Shown piece by piece: positions 46,086 through 57,149 of a stretch of DNA of 64,000 nucleotides. The stretch is taken from positions 248,001 through 312,000 of the forward strand of contig JAODTK010005667.1 of the NCBI GenBank assembly GCA_026419785.1, written 5' to 3'. The notes below the pieces were generated by a model. That model did no database searches, had not been told where the DNA came from, and saw only the letters and a list, made by a program, of their open reading frames with translations. Position numbers and translations under genes: made by a program. The stretch is from Sclerodactyla briareus. Taxonomy: Eukaryota > Echinodermata > Holothuroidea > Dendrochirotida > Sclerodactylidae. Within the stretch, counting starts at the first letter, position 1, and each line of letters begins with the position of its first letter.

Positions 46086-47254
46086 GTGAAGGAAAAGCTG
46101 CTTTTTTCAGGCAGCCGGGCCCCGTCATGTGACATCCACAACAGGTTGGGCTCCGCCGATGTTTGGAATCATTAGCACCCCCTCCTGAGCGGGCGCTGCT
46201 TTCCGCGTATGCTCCAAACGTACCATCCTTTCTTGATTTAGCTGCCGGACAATCAAAGTGACAGCAAACTACCTGTAGGCATCTAAAAACCTTATATGAA
46301 ATTCTGGATAGAGCCTTGTGGTAATTAAATAAATAATGAATACTTATCATTATCTTGCCTTGGTTGCAGACAAAAATAAAGTTATTTTGGTTTGCTTGCA
46401 TCTGCATCACCTACAACGGCTGCATGAGGGCAGAAGATGTGACAAAAAGAGGGTCTAATGCTTGCTCATGTCTCTATTGAGATGTAGTGCCTCTGACTCA
46501 TCATCATGAAGTTAATCCTTAAATCTCATAAAGGTCCTCTGACTTGAGTCAGGAATCGGATTAGCTCCTTCCGGTGGAGCTCCGGAATAGTGATCTATGG
46601 ATTGATGATTTCAAATCTCATAGACCCATCGCTTATTCCCCATGGTGTCTTTGGACATACCTCCACCCAGGTACTAAATGTGAGGAAACAGTAATAACCT
46701 GGAGTACATTCAGCACTGACTTAGTTGCTGCTATATCCTGGCAGATGCCAAGTGCGATACCATTTCCTATGATCAGAGACAGCCCTGTGCTCTGTGCGAA
46801 CACTCACATGGATCATCCCTACATGTAATGTGAAATGATTTTCAACTTCCTGTAGGTGATCACAGCTTGTCAAAAAAGGTATTATCTTCTATGAAATGAC
46901 GTTGCTGAAACTGAATCTCATGGTTCCGTTGTGGCCAAGAAAGACTTTTGCCAATATATGAAGGCATTGTTTGTTTTCTCTCAGGGCGGCTATTTGTTGG
47001 TGAGCCTGAAGTTTTTCCGAGAATTACAACTACGAGCCTCACCGACATTTACTTTCCACACAATCCCTTTCCACCCTAACAGTGAGTATAGACTATTTGA
47101 AAATACCTAAAATACCGCTAGTATTGGCAAACCACGTTTATACATCAACATCAGGATTTGGTCCAATGTGAAGGAGTGTTCTATCCTAGCTATCCCGTGA
47201 GGCGGCTAGGATGTTGCTGATTCCAGTTGCTCTTGTACTGTGTAGACTTTTTTT
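46086..47254. other. Probable intron sequence, nothing firm
   Basis: Frames of 84-115 codons are present without domain signatures. A 46574-46828 frame contains WIDDFKSHRPIAYSPWCLW before a GTACT step, but no clean acceptor precedes it. Confidence 0.35.
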
Positions 47255-47915
47255 TGCTGACTGGAGCCTATGGAGAGATTCCTAGTGTACAGGGTCACAC
47301 TGATGGCTGTATGGACTTTCATTGGTTGATTTCGAAGTATGTGTCAAGATTTCTTCCTCTAATTCACAGTTGACCTGGGGTCCAGGCCCCTTTGTGTGCT
47401 GTTTCTTGAAGACTGGAGCCTATGGAGAGAGTCCCTATAGTGTACAGGGGCTCACAACCGGTGGCTTTGTGGCTTTCATTGTTGACTTTCACGTATCTGC
47501 AAGATTTCTTCTTCTTATATGCAGTTGACCTGGGACAGGCCACCATTGGTTTACTTTCTTGAAGACTGGAACCGTCCGAGTAGATTCCATAGTGTACTGG
47601 GAACTTTGGCCTGTTGACTGACTGTATGGCTTAATCATTGTTTTGACTCACAAGTCTTTCGATGTATGTGCAAGATTTCTCCTCCTTCTTGCATTGGACC
47701 TGGGGGACAAGTCCGCTTTCGCCGACTGGACCTATGGAGCGATCCCTATAGTGTACAGGGCCCACACTGATGACATTATGGGTTTCTATTGTCAATCACA
47801 AAATTGGGTGTACAAATTTTCTCCTAAAAATTGCCCAATGAAATCCTGCTTTCCAGAATCCCCTTGTATAGACTGGAGCCTCTGGAGGCGCGATTCATAT
47901 AGCGTACCATTATCC
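47255..47915. repeat. Tandem repeat, ~150-bp units (about five)
   Basis: GACTGGAGCCTATGGAGAGA followed by TCCCTATAGTGTACAGGG recurs, variably diverged, near 47257, 47410, 47564, 47724 and 47872, i.e. every 148-161 bp; one more solitary match lies at 48395. Between them are ACACTGATG, TTTCATTGTTGA and CAAGATTTCTTCCTC blocks. The 154-codon frame at 47643-48107 crosses the last units and is not called as a gene. Confidence 0.75.
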
Positions 47916-49235
47916 TATCACTCTACAGGTCATAGTTCCAAGAAGAACGCTGTAAATTTATGTCAGAGTGTATTGGGATTACTGTATTGTATCACCCACA
48001 CTGATGACTGTGTCTTTAACAGTTTTCATTGTTCACCATCACTCACAAGAACTCTGTGCAGGAGTGATTTTTATCTGGGAGCCAGGCTCTGTTTGGCGGG
48101 CCTGTGAGCTCGAGAAAGTCCTCATATTAAACTGTTTGAAAAATTATACAATAAATTTTCATCTATCACAAAATGGAGGTCCTGGTTCCATTCTCACTAC
48201 AATCACCCCTCACTCTGTGTGGAATGTTCTTTCTGATTTCCAGTTTCCTGTAGACAGGTAGCCCCTAGTAGTGACAGACCCCATTTTGATGACTGTGTCT
48301 ATGGGTTGATGCTTGACTCTGTACATATGTTTCATGTTGATTCCCAGTCGACCGCGGACGTTCGCCCCTGTGCTGGACTTCCTTGAATTATTTGTTTGAG
48401 CCTATGGAGGATTCCTATATTGTACACTATATCCTTGTTGACGCTGCAAGTGAGTAGTCAATCAAGACAGCTTAAATCTATGGTCATATTGTGCTCTCCA
48501 AGGGCCGTTTTGGGTAATTATAACTAAGAACTCCCATCTGACACACACACCCCTGATCTTGGGGCCAAGTACAAATCACTCCATCAGCACAATGCCTGAC
48601 ATAGCCTCTAGTGATTGGTGTCATAGGTCTGACATCCAGTTCCCGTACAATGGCCATCCTATCTGACCCAACACCTCTCCTGAAATAAATTCATGCCTTT
48701 GTCCAGCAACATGCTAGGAGGCACTTCCTCCTGTATTTTGCTTTGCAAAAAATGGCTGTGCACTTTTGCTATCCAGGGCTATATGGTAACTTTGACAGAA
48801 TATATTTTCATTTTTCCTATCGGAAGTAAAAGTCCTGTGTTCGTCAGTGGCTTGTTTTGTCCTCCACTCTGTCCATCCATTTGAATAGTATAACTCAGGT
48901 CATTTGATCAAATTAAAAAATATCAGCGAATTGAGTCTTCAGATTCTTGGTTCTATTTCAATGTAGTTCTCTCCTCTCTGCCTTGAAAACTGTCCATTCT
49001 GTCATCTTTGCCGTTCCTCCTCTCTAATCCTGTCACCGAGGATGCAGTCAATGCTGAGGCAGTCCAGCGTCTGCCATCAGCCAGCCTGACCTCTACATGA
49101 ATACAGTGGTAGAGTGTGTCACATGCAAGCCAGCGCTGTTTAGGTAGTATAGCCCTAAGAAACCGTTTCACCTCTCTATAGTATGTTATTAAGAATTAGG
49201 TGTTGATTTATATATTATGTATTGCCTCAGTGACT
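47916..49235. other. Probable intron sequence
   Basis: One further relic of the 147-160-bp repeat at 48395-48430. Nothing else is recognised. Confidence 0.35.
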
Positions 49236-49399
49236 TAATCCCCTAGTCCATTGGTAAATTGCTGTAGACCTTGATCTGCACCTGCACCCCCAATGATGCA
49301 ACATTTTGGCTGACATCTCCTACGTTCCCATGCATCCACGCAGCGGCGCCAACGTCCTTACTCGCATCTACCACTTTTACAAGTGGGTAGCGTGTGACA

Positions 49400-49527
49400 T
49401 TCGAGCAGACATGCTTTGTCAGATTACAGCACTGCACGTAAAAGCCTTCCGGGCTTTCAATGAATTCAAACTCGCAATCTATTGATCCAGTCCTGGGCTC
49501 TACCTACTGAGCTAATCCGCCCTCCCT
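49400..49527 (-). mobile_element. SINE head, tRNA-derived, reverse orientation
   Basis: On the minus strand, from 49527: GAGGGCGGATTAGCTCAGTA, then GGTAGAGC (a clear A box), then about 30 bp later TTGCGAGTTTGAATTC (B-box-like), then GAAAGCCCGGAAGG. The same head begins the 53434-53817 SINE. The element probably extends to about 49240, but its tail was not delimited. Confidence 0.65.
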
Positions 49528-51011
49528 TTTCGAAAATATCACCATCATCGGTGTTCTGCCAGCACTTTCTTGGACGCCACCTATTATCAGGAGCTGATTA
49601 TAAATGATCCACATCTCATACTTACAACACAAAGGTCCCCCTCCAGGTGGCCCCACTTCTATTAGGGTCCCCTATTGACTCCCTTGGCTTGTGGAGTCCC
49701 TTGGGAAGTATCTCGCGCGAGCCACTGCAACCCAAAACCATTGGGTAGCCAAGGAGCAAACCTATCAGGCACCATCCAAAATTATCATATCTTGGACTAT
49801 CAAATTTTTCAGCCGAAGCAGCTTGAGGTTGAGGAACAATTGTTTTCCGACACCCTGAACGTTAGGGGACACCCCATTCGACTGTGGGCAGAGACGAGTT
49901 TTAAGAATCTCTAAACTGGCAGATTTCTCAAAAATTTTTTACACCATCTATACTTTTGAATGTACCTTAACAGATTAGAGCAGAATAGGATTCGGCAAAC
50001 AAGAATAAGCCTCACATTGGCACTGTAAGAGCAATTTGGATCTCTTCTCGAATGAGTACACTCAACAGTGTCCATCAATTGTATAAGGGTGGTGTGCTAC
50101 CGGTGGGGAGTGGGGGTCGGGAAATTCCACAAAACTGGGCGAGTATATAGAGCAGGACATTCTCTTGCAATGATCCGGCTCAAATTTACAGCAGAGAAAT
50201 TGTTTCATTCTATGTATGGATCTAAATTTAGTGTTGTATCAGCGTAGTAACTTTGTTAGCCTTATAGGCAGGCTGTTTGCCTACTGGGGTCATGGCAATA
50301 TACACAGTGTGTGTGAGACTTTGTGACAAGATAAGTCACAAAATAGCACTTTCGCTAATTTTGAATCATGGGAAGGACCATCCAGCAACATATTAGACCA
50401 GCCATGCAGTGTATGAGGGAAAATTTGAGATGGAAAGGGTTTTAAATTTTTGTCTAATAAAGAGTTATCTCACCGAATATCTCTGCTTGATTCAAATCTT
50501 CAATCAAAACGATGAGACAAACCTAGGACAGGGGGGGTTATAGCATTGGCTTTATACGGCTACGTGGCTATTAGCCAGCTTCATAGGCCTATCTTATATC
50601 TGTCCATTTGAAAGGAATAAACAACCCTCACTTGACCATGTTTAGAGAGTCCCTTGTATGACTTCTAATACACCTTTATTATTGAGGAGCCTGAAAAAGG
50701 CTGCCCTGTAATTAAAAGGCACATAGAAAGACATTGTAATCTAGGTAGCTACATCTTGATGCCATCTTCACTGACATTGTGCTCCGATATCCCTTTTTTT
50801 TTGGGGGGGGGGCGGGGGGCCATGTTCCATGGCACCCCCGCTGGCGCCGCCCCTGCCTCCATTAACCTTTGAAAAGGTGAGGGTGCAATCACCAGTCCCA
50901 TTGGCATAACTGGAACCAGCCACAACCAAAAGGTTTGGTTCTAAAACTCTTCCCAACATTATACTATATATAGCTTATATTTTTGTTCTGTTCTTATTTT
51001 ATTCTTTCCAG
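49528..51011 (+). other. Putative intron before the 51012 exon
   Basis: It contains a weaker exon-like segment at 49813-49914 (acceptor CAAATTTTTCAG, reading PKQLEVEEQLFSDTLNVRG to a stop at 49914), which I do not promote to a call. A mobile-element-like G-run/CGCCGCCCCTG segment lies at 50790-50860. It ends with a long pyrimidine tract (50979-51009). Confidence 0.35.
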
Positions 51012-51176
51012 ATAAAGGGGAACTGGGTGAAGGTGAAGATTGCGCGAAGAATCATGCATCAAGACAATGATGATAGGCCTTATCGTCAGCTATCTAAAGT
51101 GTCTTTCGACGAGTATCTGACAACGTGGACAGGGATCGCCACCAGCAAACCGCAAGCCGACCTTAGATCCCTGTAA
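51012..51176 (+). CDS. Candidate last coding exon, C terminus of an unrecognised protein
   Basis: A very good acceptor (TTTTGTTCTG...TATTTTATTCTTTCCAG) is followed, in phase 0, by 54 codons and TAA. The peptide contains GNWVKVKIARRIMHQDND, then RPYRQLSKVSFDEYLTTW and ends PQADLRSL. Composition is mixed hydrophilic/aromatic, with no low complexity, and no alternative frame is as long. I do not recognise the family. It is the strongest coding evidence in the window. Phase 0 entry is compatible with the exits of 44402 and 45231. The stop makes it a terminal exon or an alternative end. Confidence 0.55.
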   Translation: MKGNWVKVKIARRIMHQDNDDRPYRQLSKVSFDEYLTTWTGIATSKPQADLRSL

Positions 51177-51560
51177 TCTCACTACTTTGGGGAACAGACA
51201 TGCCAAATATGCTTCTTGCCGAAGTCTTACCCCCTTGATTCCTCCATGTGAAGATCTCTACAGGTACCAGGCTGGGTTTCAGCCCCCATGCATCCCCTAA
51301 TCCTGTCAGCCCTCAGTGGGCTAGAGAGGAGTATGCCTATGGCGTTCAGTGTCTGTCATGATAGGCAACTAATGGGGAGGAGTCATATCGATACAGTATC
51401 TGCCACTGGAAAAGTTAGCTCAGCAAGCAGAGCTCTTGGGATCAATCAAGCACTCTCTTAGCCTAAGAGATCGCTTGGCAGATCTCTCCTAGACAAGGCA
51501 TGACTCACCCAGTTTGCATTACTTGCACATCTGCTGCCCTCTATTTTGCAGGTTTTACAT
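51177..51560 (+). other. Possible 3' UTR or intergenic sequence
   Basis: It follows the stop at 51174-51176. No canonical AATAAA was noted close by. No repeat was recognised. Confidence 0.3.
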
Positions 51561-51569
51561 GAACATACA

Positions 51570-51870
51570 GTGAGTTGAGTCAAATTTACACAAAACTTTG
51601 TGCCGGTGGGGATGAAAGCTGGTCCCGGACATATGTCCAGGTCACCGGAGATCAAATTTGTTAGTCCTAAACAACATGGAAGTCACTTCAAGGTCACAAG
51701 AGGTCAAATTTGCACATTTATACTAACTTTCAAACTATATTTTACTTGGGAGAATGTGGACTACAATTGGTCCTGACAATAGGTAGTCATTTCAAAGTCA
51801 CCGGAGGTTAAATGTACATGATTCAATGTGCTTTCTCTGAGTGAGGACCACAAAGGTAAGTCTGAAGGGA
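51570..51870. repeat. Dispersed AGGTCA-bearing repeat, first block
   Basis: AGGTCACCGGAGATCAAATTT (51638), AGGTCACAAGAGGTCAAATTT (51691) and AGTCACCGGAGGTTAAATGT (51788) are three related phrases spaced about 53-97 bp apart, between CCCGGACATATGTCC-type and TGGTCCTGACAAT-type lines. 51691-51706 is a direct repeat of AGGTCA with a 4-base spacer. It is related to the 57150-57890 family. Confidence 0.55.
51691..51706 (+). promoter_or_regulatory. AGGTCA direct repeat, 4-base spacer
   Basis: AGGTCA-CAAG-AGGTCA, two perfect half-sites. It lies 515 bp downstream of the stop of the candidate exon 51012-51176 and inside a repeated phrase, so it may be a property of the repeat family only. Confidence 0.3.
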
Positions 51871-52284
51871 TATACTGTACATGTTCACTGCCTGACATGT
51901 CCGGTTGATAATGAAAGATGAGCCATTTCAGTTGCTCCACAAGTAGGATCATGCCAAGTAGATGACAGTTTTGTTCTTTTCTTGTGGCAGTGTTGTCTAG
52001 CCCTGAACGGGAGTTAATGAAGAGACTTAGCTGGATCACTGTGTTATTTGTTGTGTTGTATTTATGTATGTGTGCATGTTTGTAGTATTGTGCCTTGCTT
52101 TTTCATTAGCAGAGTTTCTCTGAAAGGTAAGACAAATTTGATGGAATTGTGTGGAATTTTGTATTACATGTTGCATTGGTGTTGGATGAACACAGATTTT
52201 TGGAAAAAAAGACACAATTAGGGCTTAGCGTAATTAACTTATTTTACATGATTATGTTTAGGCTCTGTTAGCAGTTTTCTTCAT

Positions 52285-52535
52285 GGGGGGAAGGTTCAGA
52301 ACCTATTGTTCTTGGTGTGGATTAGGGTCATTCTTGGGGACGGAAAATGAGGGAATTGAAGAGACAAAAAACAGGAATTTTTTGACCAATTGTAGCTTGC
52401 GCTCACGATAACTCGACCCACCAAAATGGATGAAGCTCATAATGGGGATGTGTGTAACCCGTAATTATTACTTGAGTCCCCATTGTTTGGGGGGTTCAGA
52501 GCAAAAAATTCATCTGAGGTATCGAGCAACAGGAA
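52285..52535. repeat. Dispersed repeat: ATGGATGAAGCTCATA family, copy 1
   Basis: GTTCAGAACCTATTGTTCTTGG, TTTTTTGACCAATTGTAGCTTG, ATAACTCGACCCACC, AAAATGGATGAAGCTCATAA, ATGTGTGTAACC, CCCCATTGTTTGGGG. The same phrases in the same order occur at 57150-57890, where they form a tandem series. Confidence 0.65.
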
Positions 52536-53433
52536 CTCATCAATCCACCAAGCCTTTGGCGTGATTATTCATTTGAACAGTACTGGAAGCTATAAAGAAT
52601 GATTCCAAGCTCCAAACAGCCCAACTTTGGCCTGCGTTGGAAGGGAAAACCTTCACGAACAGATGAAAAGGCAACTGGGAGTGAGTAAAATATTTGATTT
52701 CCCATGTTTGAGGGGCGGGGGTGGCTAGTTAGGTTGTTAGAGCATCTGTTCACTGGTCATCCCAGGTCATACCAAAGGACTTTTACACTGTGCCTACTTG
52801 AGCCTCATAGTAGGAGAAACTATCTAGGCCTAAGCTTAGGGGCAGAAACTTTTCATAGAAATTCCAAAAGCGTCAGTCGGCGTTGCATTTCCACCAGGCG
52901 GAAAAAGTCATAACACACCCACTTCAATGACACGCAAAAGCATCAGAAATTTTCACACTTCCTCAGGCATCAATTAAAATTGGGCACTCAGTAAAGATCT
53001 CAGCCCATCATTTTGGATGTTGCTTGTTGCTGCAGTGTCCTTGCCCAAATGGAATATACCGGGAACCATGGGAGGGATGCCTTTTATTCCCCCATACGTC
53101 AAAAGTGGGGAGGCGACCACATTCGATAGATGTACCTTTTCTATCCAAAAAAAAAGGGAGGGGGGAATGGACTGCCTCCTGGCCACCCAGGATCGACGCG
53201 CCCATGTGAATGGAATATGTCATGGAGGCTTCTGCGAGAGTGCAGCCAGTATTTACATTGCCAGGGGATGTCGCCTAAAGTTATTACTCAAGGATCTCGT
53301 GAAGTCTTCAAAATTATTCTCTTCACATGTTGCTGAGAATGTTCAATGAATTGCAGCCAATATGCATCATCATATTGGGGTGATACAACTGCATTATATA
53401 ACTTTACATATCTGAATTAGTCTCAAATAATAA
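52536..53433. other. Non-coding stretch
   Basis: Overlapping frames on both strands at 52974-53349 contain an A9/G-run and no domain signature. Confidence 0.35.
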
Positions 53434-53817
53434 TAATGAAATCTCGTTATTATGTACTTCAGAGTCGAAGACTTGCTCAAAGTGCTTTACAGATTTACTA
53501 TGATCCATTAGTGACTGGTCACACCCGTACAATACAGCACGCACCTCTCCAGACGCACTATTTCAGTATGTCACTTCATCGTGTCCCCGAGGGGAACACT
53601 TCCCAATAGCAAGCAGCCACATACAGCGTTTGATACTCTCCACAAATCACCTCACACATGTCCCACTTCAACACGTGGATGGTGTGGGACATTTCAGGGA
53701 AGCATTCTCTGTCCAACAAGCACTGCGGAAAAGTCCTTGGGCTTCCAACTGGGCTCCGAAACTCGCAATCAATGCAGTTTGCAGGTGGAGCTCTACGCTG
53801 AGCTAATCCGCCCTCCT
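53434..53817 (-). mobile_element. SINE, nearly complete, reverse orientation
   Basis: On the minus strand, from 53817: GGAGGGCGGATTAGCTCAGC with GTAGAGC (A box) and ATTGCGAGTTTCGGAGCCC (B-box region), a ~250-bp body, then the tail CTGTAAAGCACTTTGAGCAA, GAAGTACATAATAACGAG and an ATTATT tract at 53430-53440. Head, body and tail in order support a full SINE of about 385 bp. The head is shared with 49400-49527. Confidence 0.7.
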
Positions 53818-54261
53818 TAAAATGACTTTTGCACTTGAGATTATAGGTCATATGAGAGTCCTGAATGCTATATATTAATCGAACTACTTGGTTAATGGGG
53901 CTATAACAACATTTAGTCTACCCAAGCCCCAATTTTCAGGCATAATGCAATAATGTGTACGGCAAGTTTGGGAAGACAGAAAAGGCCAGGACGCTAAGGA
54001 GAGAAGGCTAGAACACATCGCAAGATGAAGAAGATATATATACCAAGGAGAAGCGGTAAGGATGAAAGACATCCTCTGGAGGAACCGGGCTATGTGAGCA
54101 TCGTCCATTCTTTGCACTGTTGCCTGTCTTGACTTACAAAGTTCAAAAGATTGTCATTGTGTACAAATGCAACCATAGTACGGCACCCTTCTATTTGTCC
54201 TGATGACTTTCATTTCAGGTACTCGCGATCTATACTCTGTAATGTCTGCCCATCACAAGCG
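53818..54261. other. Non-coding stretch
   Basis: Nothing identified. A minus frame at 53884-54117 has no domain signature. Confidence 0.35.
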
Positions 54262-54414
54262 GGAGTTCCCCAACTCTTTGCCAATTCAAGTCTCATTTAA
54301 TAAAGACTAATTTTTCCTAGTTAGCTTTTCATTTGTACAGCGCTATTGAATATTTTGTAAGATTTTAGTCGCTTTATATAATACTTTGTATATATATTAT
54401 TATTATTATTATTC
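54262..54414 (+). mobile_element. LINE 3' end (L2/CR1-like), truncated
   Basis: CCCAACTCTTTGCCAATTC reads as NSLP, the well-known tail phrase of CR1/L2 reverse-transcriptase ORFs, followed by a decayed KT-LF-like terminus at 54295-54320. Then comes TTTGTACAGCGCTATTGAAT, a CGCTTTATATAATA box and an (ATT)n tail at 54395-54413. Only the last ~150 bp are present. Confidence 0.6.
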
Positions 54415-55747
54415 TTACTTGTTTGCATTGGGAATGCTCATTCCAGTGTGTGAGGAATTGAAAATGACGTGATTCAAAGTCTAGTCTGTAGTAATTCAAA
54501 CAATTTGGGGAACCTTATTTCTTCTGCTTCAGGTTTCTGACTGAATGCTCTTCCACAAAATTGCCTAGTCAATACTTGTCATTTCAAGGGTGTAAGGCGT
54601 TTTAATAAGTTCACCTATCAATCAGGTTACAAGTTGATTCATCTATTCAGGTCAGCGAGCCACAACACTGGTCGAGTCATCATTGTGGTCACCAAGTACA
54701 CCGGAGCAGGTCCATTAGTAGTAGCAAACCTGTGGGAAACAACTGATAATTAACTGGTACCATCCTTTCAGTGTCAATCATCAGTTTTTTTGACATTTCT
54801 TCAAAAAGTTGAATTCAACCATCAAACACCGATTTTGATCGATATCAAATATATCTATGTCAATATCCCTTGGTGTGTTTGTATGTACCCAGGCTGGAAT
54901 ACATAATTCCACTGAGTTCAGGTTGGTCAGTGTCATCTAAGGTCAACAGAATTCAAACATTCAAAGAATCACTAAGCCTATTTGTGCTTACTGGTATATA
55001 GATGTTCCCCTGAATAACCCCATTGTCTTTTATAGTTAGGTTGGTAATGTTTTCTCATTACACACATAGGTCTAAGTGTGATCTAAGACAGCATCAAGTT
55101 TTTCATACTTACACCAGGTCATTTTTGAATTACTATTCAGTCTCTGAGATGCTCCCACAGTTTATTTTTGAAAGGACACACCATAGCGTTGTCTTTGAGC
55201 TAACCCAATGATACATTCCTCTCTTATTTCAGTTTTTGGTCATCAATACCTACCTCCTTCTGCACAGTTACATCTCGGTTTTAGGCAAGCATGTATTCTT
55301 CTTTCATTGTTAGACAAACATTCTTTCTGTGAGGTACTACTCAAACGATTGTACACAACTGTTCCCCACTGTCCCGTTACATATATCCTGAACACTTGTC
55401 TGACCACATGCAAGGGCTTTGTTAGTGAGAGGGGGTACTTGGCTGGTCCGAAATGTGGGTAACTACTGTTGACCAATTTTCTTCTCTCATCTGTTCATGC
55501 ACACGGGCGTCACATCTCTCAAAAACCCTATCAAAGACAAAATTGCCCGGCCGCCGCAGTGCAAACCGGTGAATGTGGAGGGGTCAACTGCCATAATATG
55601 AGTCATATGGTCCTGAGGTAGATTTCTAGGAAGATTTCTTCTCCTGGGAGCCCACCATTATTCATAAACCAAACGATGTCCCATACTGCAGCAAGCGATG
55701 ATCTCGGGACTGCACCTCCCCCGTTGCTCTTTCTTTTCCCCCCACAG
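54415..55747 (+). other. Putative intron upstream of the 55748 exon
   Basis: A weak exon-like segment at 54655-54753 (acceptor CTATTCAG, reading containing TGRVIIVVTKYTGAG and ending in a stop) is noted but not called. The stretch ends with a long pyrimidine tract (CTTTCTTTTCCCCCCACAG). Confidence 0.3.
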
Positions 55748-55839
55748 CTCCTCCGCCCTCCACTGTCATCCATAGCGTGAGGCTGGAGAGCCCATGGGAT
55801 GGAGATGCCGAAGACCTGGTTGCCGGACTAATAACCTAG
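55748..55839 (+). CDS. Candidate last coding exon of an unrecognised gene
   Basis: Acceptor CTCTTTCTTTTCCCCCCACAG, then two bases completing a codon, then 29 codons and TAG. It reads PPPSTVIHSVRLESPWDG, then DAEDLVAGLIT. It could be the end of the same gene as 51012-51176 (alternative terminal exon) or of a separate gene. No family is recognised. The short length and lack of similarity keep confidence moderate. Confidence 0.4.
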
Positions 55840-57149
55840 ATGAGGAAGATCTCGAGTTCTGCCAAATCATTGAAATTCAGACTGAAATCTCCAACCAGGC
55901 AAGGCTCCGTGCTGGCAGGTTCAGAAGAGGAAAATGGATGCCACTTGATGGCTGATCCCAACCCATCTTCTAATAACTTAAACTGGGAGTGGAATGGAAA
56001 TGGCAACACTCGGATTTTGTGCATAAAATTTGTGTCAAGAGCTTGAATAGGAGAAGATGAGGCACTGATGGGCTTTCACTTTTTCAACCAGGGAAATGGT
56101 CCCTGTCCTTTCATTCCAACCATAACTCTGAATTCAACTGGGAGACAAGGGTGTCATGAGGTATCGTTCAATATACAAAGAGACTTCGTTAGCAGCAAAG
56201 GCAATTGACAAGAATAGTCATTTTGCTGAATTTTTCAGATTTTTTGAACGAGATTACTCCACATATTTCAGTGCTAATCTTAGAAACATGTCCACAGCAT
56301 GTGTGAGCACTGTGACATTATTAGAATATGGACGGATCAAACTGTTAGGGTGGTAACGTGACCAATTGGTACTTCCTAGAATAGCCCTTAAATGGAACTA
56401 TTGTGGAGGTGATGAAATTCACAGCCACGAACCTTATGAAGCTTCCATGTTTGAGTATGTTGGGCAGTGATGCTCTTCTTGATTTTCTAGTATTGTTTGA
56501 ACCAAATAGTTAACAAGTCCATGTTCATTGTTGGCTTACAGTACTTAAGAAGTATGTATAAAGAAATTTCTTTTCAAAGTCCTTCATTGTCTTTTGGTGT
56601 CATTCCATTAATTTTGTATATCCTAGTTTAATACTGCAGATAGCACTTCAGTGGGAGTTATTCTCCCAGACCCTTGACACTTTTGGGGTCTCTGCTGCTA
56701 CCGACACAACCACCAAAAAACCAACGAACTCTGAAGGGTCAGCTGTTTAGTGGCAGATCCTGTAGCGTCGATGCCCCAAGGCTCTTGAATATTACAAATC
56801 CGATCATACAATGCAACCTATGCACATCTGTTTACACTAGCAAGCCTATGTACAAGAAATAATCAAGTGCCTCACAATTGGTAAGGAGGCCTTGGGTGCC
56901 ATCCTGTAGCTAATCAACCAGATGATTAGATTTTTGGCGCTAAATTTGCCTCATAGGCGTGTGGCTCCCTACGGTTTCGTCAAGAAGAACGAGAGAGTCA
57001 GTGACTATCAGTCTTCTGGACGCCATTCATCTTGCCAGTTCTTTTGTTAAATATTTTATTCCAGCTTGATATATCGTTGTTTTTTTATTCCTTGACAAAG
57101 TCAGAGGACTCATGCAGTCGACAGTGTGTGTGTGTGATGTGATGCTGGT
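55840..57149. other. Non-coding stretch, possible 3' UTR at its start
   Basis: Nothing identified with confidence. Confidence 0.3.

Noticed and set aside
47643..48107. 154-codon + frame, Cys-rich, superficially secreted-protein-like
   Set aside because: Largely composed of the ~150-bp tandem repeat, so its length and spaced motifs are repeat artefacts.
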